DNA from: Selaginella moellendorffii
Taxonomy: Eukaryota; Streptophyta; Lycopodiopsida; Selaginellales; Selaginellaceae
DNA: 47,476 nt
NCBI RefSeq assembly: GCF_000143415.4
Contig: NW_003314406.1
Span: forward strand, 25,511-72,986
Reading direction: 5' to 3'
Made by a program: the position numbers and the translations under genes. A model generated the notes under the pieces. It ran no database searches, was not told the origin of the DNA, and saw only the letters and a list, made by a program, of their open reading frames with translations. Positions 43,860-47,476 of this stretch are shown piece by piece (within the stretch, counting starts at the first letter, position 1; each line of letters begins with the position of its first letter).

Positions 43860-44990
43860 GCTTCTTGATCCAGTGATCACCCGGCAACATGTTGTCTAGC
43901 GTCTGGCTGCATGGCTTGCGCTTGCCAGGCTTGTGAGGGATTAGCGAGCAGCATCTCTCGCCGATCAGCAAGAATTGCGTATTGCAGCCTCTTTGCACTC
44001 TCCTTGCTGCTCGCACGGATGCTGCGTGACCTCACGTGAGAAAATCCCGTGTAAGTTCTTATGATGTGCAACAACACCTTATCTTTTTTTTGCTTGTGGC
44101 AGGGATCAATCACTTCCCTTACTCGCCTGGCAAGGATTGGTTTGGCACACAATCTGTTCTATGCATGAGCTTTGGGAGTTTGGAGATGATAAGCTTGATC
44201 CTTCAGTTGCCACGATGCCAAGAGTCCCTGTGATTGCTTTGGTACTTAACTCCAGACATAAGCAGCTCGTCTGGTCTCACTGTGCTTTGCCTCATCCTTC
44301 TTCCCAATGACATTGTGGATGCTGACGGTAAATCTAGTGCTTTTTTCTTCGATTTACAACCATAGTTTCTTTGTTCTTCTGGCAGGAAGACTCTCGACAT
44401 ACAACTGGAATGCATGGATTTCCACATCTTCTTGGCCACAGTGTACAAACAACTACGTCCTTATTCTATGCAGCAGCCTTCTGATTCGGCAGAAAATCAA
44501 GTAAGTCTTCTATAAAACAGATCAGGAGGCAAAAGGCTATAAATTTGAAAATGGTGCAGAGACAATGAGAATGCAAAATGCTGCAACTCTGTGTAACATA
44601 ACGTGCTATAAGTCAGATTGGTGGCGTTGTCGAGCACGTAAATTCCTAGCCAAATAACATTATGTTGTATCATGTAATTTTATTTTGATCTGAGTTTCAA
44701 GGGTGGTATTTTCGATAACCTATTTTGTGACTCTCAACAACATGCTTCAGATTCAATAAAACCATTTTGAAAGACAAATGGGTCTGGTAGTAGCTCACAG
44801 TTCATTTCACACTGCCTGGTGTTCATTGTTTTGTAATGTGATACAATCTTGACTCTGAAAGAAGTTTATTTGATCTTTTTTTATATCTTATGCTTCTCAG
44901 CTTCTCTTGATTAGCCTCGCAATTGGAAGACCTTTAACTCAAGGGCCATTACCTTATTTTGCAGCTGCTGTAGCTCTGAGTCTTTTGCCA
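43860..44990. other. Unassigned stretch with possible exons
   Basis: Plus-strand frames at 44036-44233 and 44307-44504 have possible splice sites (GCAG|GGATCAATC near 44101; CAAG|TAAG near 44500) but no recognised family. The remainder is AT-rich with no supported feature. Confidence 0.25.
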
Positions 44991-44997
44991 CAGAGGG

Positions 44998-45346
44998 TTT
45001 CTGCATGGAACCAATAGGTAGACCAATCAAAGCCAAGTAAGAAAGAAACTTTTACCTACAAGTTAATGCTTGCCACATCTATGTATCCTACACCGCATGA
45101 AACGCCACTCCATGTCTGGAAAAAAACCGTCAGTATCATGCTAATGCCACCACCCTGGCCCATCAATGCATAATGTAGAGATGTCTTTCCAACACCCTGT
45201 CGTGCCACCTGATTAATAACATAAGTGAAAAAACTACATGATTTAGTTATGCGATGGTAAACACCAGGCATATATAGCTCAAAATTGTAGACCAATTTTG
45301 CTGCACTACATACACTGTCACCAAAAGTCAAAGTGCGATTCTCCAA
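44998..45346 (-). pseudogene. Duplicate copy 2 with a P-loop-like remnant
   Basis: Pairs with 38985-39245. The minus frame 45346-45056 contains VARQGVGKTSLHYALMGQGG, a GxxxxGKTS P-loop (Walker A) as in NB-ARC or small-GTPase-like proteins. No Walker B or further domain is seen. The family is not resolved; copy 1 is more degraded. Confidence 0.35.
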
Positions 45347-45399
45347 GGCCAGAGCAAGACTGCAAAATACAACACGTCAAGGCTAATCAATCCTCAGTT

Positions 45400-46016
45400 A
45401 TATTACCTGGTAGAGTTTCCTCCAAGGATCCCCTTGCAACTGAAGCGGTCCCTGGGATCCACAACACCCTTCATTGCGTTCATGCTGGGCTGTCAATGGC
45501 TCCATAGACAGTAGCTCGAAGCCACATGATGTGTGCATGCCAGAAGAGAGTTCACCTGTGTGAATCCATGGTGAAGTTGTAGAGGAACTATTAGCCTCGC
45601 TTGAGAGGACATAGCTGGGCTATCGAACCAGGGATTCCTCAATTGCCAGATTCCATACTTGTGAAAGAGCATTAGATCACAGAATGTTTTGGAAATTTTG
45701 AGACCACTCATCACCAATGGATTGACATCTGCCAGTGTTCGTTACTGTGATGAGAAGCCTATCACCGACGTTGGCATAGATGGTTGGTCCTGGGAGCTTG
45801 CCATTGACAGTGATAATGTTCTTTGTTCTTCCCAGCCGCCTCACCATCAAGCTTACAGCCTGGGTGGTGGCAATTCAATGAGCTTTTGATGCATATTTAA
45901 GCAAACTAACCTTGAAGTCATAGACTCTGGTTGTTTCATTCTGAGCAGCCACCAGATCATAGCTCCAGGAAGTGAGGAAAGAGAAGACCACAACTGCGAG
46001 GCACTCTAGGAATTAG
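45400..46016 (-). pseudogene. Laccase (multicopper oxidase), N-terminal part, broken
   Basis: Minus strand: a hydrophobic start VVVFSFLTSWS, then AQNETTRVYDFK ending at a donor (AAG|GTTAGT, about 45912). Next comes LGRTKNIITVNGKLPGPTIY followed by ANVGDRLLITVTN, the classical first cupredoxin block. Frame changes follow, then YGIWQLRNPWFDSPAM (normally WHGVxQLRNPWxDGP; the copper-binding WHG is lost), and FWHAHIMWLRATVYGAI with the WHAH copper ligands. Domains 2-3 are absent. Intact enzymes oxidise phenols in the apoplast, including monolignols. Confidence 0.8.
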
Positions 46017-46493
46017 CTAATGCGTGGAAGAGTTCGCATAGCTCTGTTCTTCCACTGTCTCCCTTACCAGGACTTGTTCACATGGTGCACTTGAGATCAC
46101 GCTTGCTTGAATGTCCAATCTACACCAAGTAAGTGTGAGAAGGCTGATATATATAGAGAGCGATCTGCAAGCACAAGTTTGTGAGCACGGCAGTATGTGA
46201 CTTTTTCTTTGGAGTAGACATCCACACCTGTCAAGCATTTAAAATTGTAATAAGTCATTGCCAACTTTAAAAAACGGCTCATGTTTAAACTTCAAAAACA
46301 CTAACATTGAAATTTCGTCATTAATTTGGCAATTAAAAATCCGCCACTTCAATCACTTTGCCCAAGTTGCCACAATGAACTTGCACAGAAGGGCTCTATT
46401 CTATTTCTGATATTTACTTTTGAAACTGTTTTACAATTTTGCAATAGTTATGAGAATCATGGGTAGTGGTTTGATCATGTCCTCAGCAGATAC

Positions 46494-46697
46494 AACATGA
46501 AAGCTTCTTGCCTGAGCCGCGTGTATAGTGGTGATGCTTGTTGCTTTCATGGAAACGAGGAAAGCAAAAGAGTGAAATAGGTTGTCTTTATTTTCAACAT
46601 GAAAGCTTCTTGCCTGAGCCATGTGTATAGTGGTGATGCTTCTCGCTTTCATGGAAACAAGGAAAGCAAAAGAATAAAATAGGTTGTCTTTATTTTC
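46494..46697. repeat. Perfectly adjacent tandem duplication of a 102-bp unit
   Basis: Units 46494-46595 and 46596-46697 differ at only a few positions (start AACATGAAAGCTTCTTGCCT, end GGTTGTCTTTATTTTC). The unit is 34 codons long, so the minus-strand frame 46766-46431 stays open through both; whether it codes is unknown. Confidence 0.9.
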
Positions 46698-47476
46698 AAA
46701 TTTTTGTCTGCCAGTTCGAACATTCAGATGCGACAGAAAAGATAATGTAGGAGAATAAACGGACATCAGAAATAGGAAATTGAATAGCCTGAAATGAAAT
46801 TCGTTTTGTGTGAAGTCATTATACCTTTCGTCATCAGAGGTTGAGTTTGTCTACTTTTACGAATTATTTTATATCAGTCTTCTAAAATCTTCCAATGCTG
46901 TCTGGAAATGGATTCTTGTTCAGGATTTGTGTGAGGTTTTTGAAGCTTGGAAAATAAATTATCTGTCAATTCAGGCACATACCTTTCCTCTTCTTGCCTT
47001 TCTAGCCAGCGCTGTGGCATCTGCCGCTGCAAGAGTTTTAGAAACCAGGCAGCAATGAGAGAATACGCAGTTCAAAAGCACCTAATTCTTTGATGTGAAA
47101 TTACCAAGTCGTTTGGTCATGTGTATAGCTCTCAGAAAATTGTGGCAATCCTTTGGGTGAAGAAATAATTCCAAGCTTTGAGCCCTTTTGTTGTCGTCAT
47201 GTCGTAAAGGATGAAATAAAAAGTGATGTCAGGCTACCACGGGCAGCACCAATTCGCGTGGTCTTGTAGAACAGCTTTTCACACTCGTCCTCTTTGGAGG
47301 TTAAAATATGTTCATATTGCAAGGGAACACACAAGAGTAAATGGGAAGGAAATGAAACAATAAAAAAACTTCAAGCATACCTGGCCTGGAGTTAATGTCT
47401 CACCCATTTATTTTAACAGGAGAGAATGGGCTCCCACTCGTGAAAGGGCACGTCCTGTGTGTGTTTCAGTGCCTCT
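46698..47476. other. No supported gene at the right edge
   Basis: A plus-strand frame at 46810-47058 (FPLLAFLASAVASAAARVLE) is open but not recognised. The rest shows no feature. Confidence 0.3.

Noticed and set aside
1-47476. tRNA, rRNA or other structured RNA genes
   Set aside because: No cloverleaf-type A/B-box pairs or rRNA-like blocks were recognised by eye; a tRNAscan or Infernal run would be needed to be sure.

Overview
The window reads as land-plant nuclear DNA: short GT-AG introns, AT-rich intergenic tracts and fragments of plant gene families (class III peroxidase, laccase, PPR, cytochrome P450, kelch-repeat protein). The very short introns, about 35-120 nt, fit a compact plant genome such as the lycophyte Selaginella, but that is inference and no marker gene settles it.

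Flanking regions. Positions 1-21,000 and 34,750-47,476 alternate between clusters of broken gene copies and AT-rich tracts without genes. Recognisable broken copies are a CYP88-like P450 (1-928, -), an aldehyde dehydrogenase (5496-6399, +), a short-chain dehydrogenase (6510-7400, -), a PurL fragment (7456-7617, -), a class III peroxidase (8538-8982, +), a lipase-like fragment (12590-13127, +), DDHD-phospholipase fragments (14600-14950 and 15637-15676, +), a multi-exon kelch protein (15690-17126, -), a HAD-hydrolase fragment (38266-38450, -), a PPR fragment (43571-43846, -) and a laccase (45400-46016, -). An open RPA70-like OB-fold reading frame lies at 10197-10709. The AT-rich tracts carry dispersed repeats, several marked by a small CCCAGC-NNN-GCTGGG hairpin.

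Central element. Positions 21,082-34,738 form what appears to be one complete 13.66-kb DNA transposon. It is bounded by 24-bp terminal inverted repeats (23/24 identical), with a possible 4-bp ATTA target-site duplication. It carries two divergent gene systems separated by about 2.9 kb of repeat-rich sequence containing a telomere-like (TTTAGGG)3 array. The minus-strand gene (25779 down to about 21742) encodes a protein resembling the DUF7869 family (transposase-like, with a GHTHEDVD signature). The plus-strand exon chain (28694-34275), joined mainly by phase-1 introns, encodes in order a ParB-like domain, a region ending in a degenerate methyltransferase-like motif, an acidic tract, a Pro/Ala-rich repeat and an FCP1/NIF-like HAD phosphatase domain. 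Both genes carry a few in-frame stops, so this copy is probably recently dead or partly decayed.

The most striking signal is a palindrome of about 22 bp (core GGCATGaGGCCaCATGCC). I count about 27 copies, all inside the element and none found outside. Copies lie in introns just upstream of 3' splice sites, inside coding exons, in the central promoter region and near both ends. A ParB-like protein together with many dispersed palindromes suggests a parS-like binding array, and the methyltransferase-like region allows a methylation-target alternative. This combination is the best candidate here for an undescribed system.
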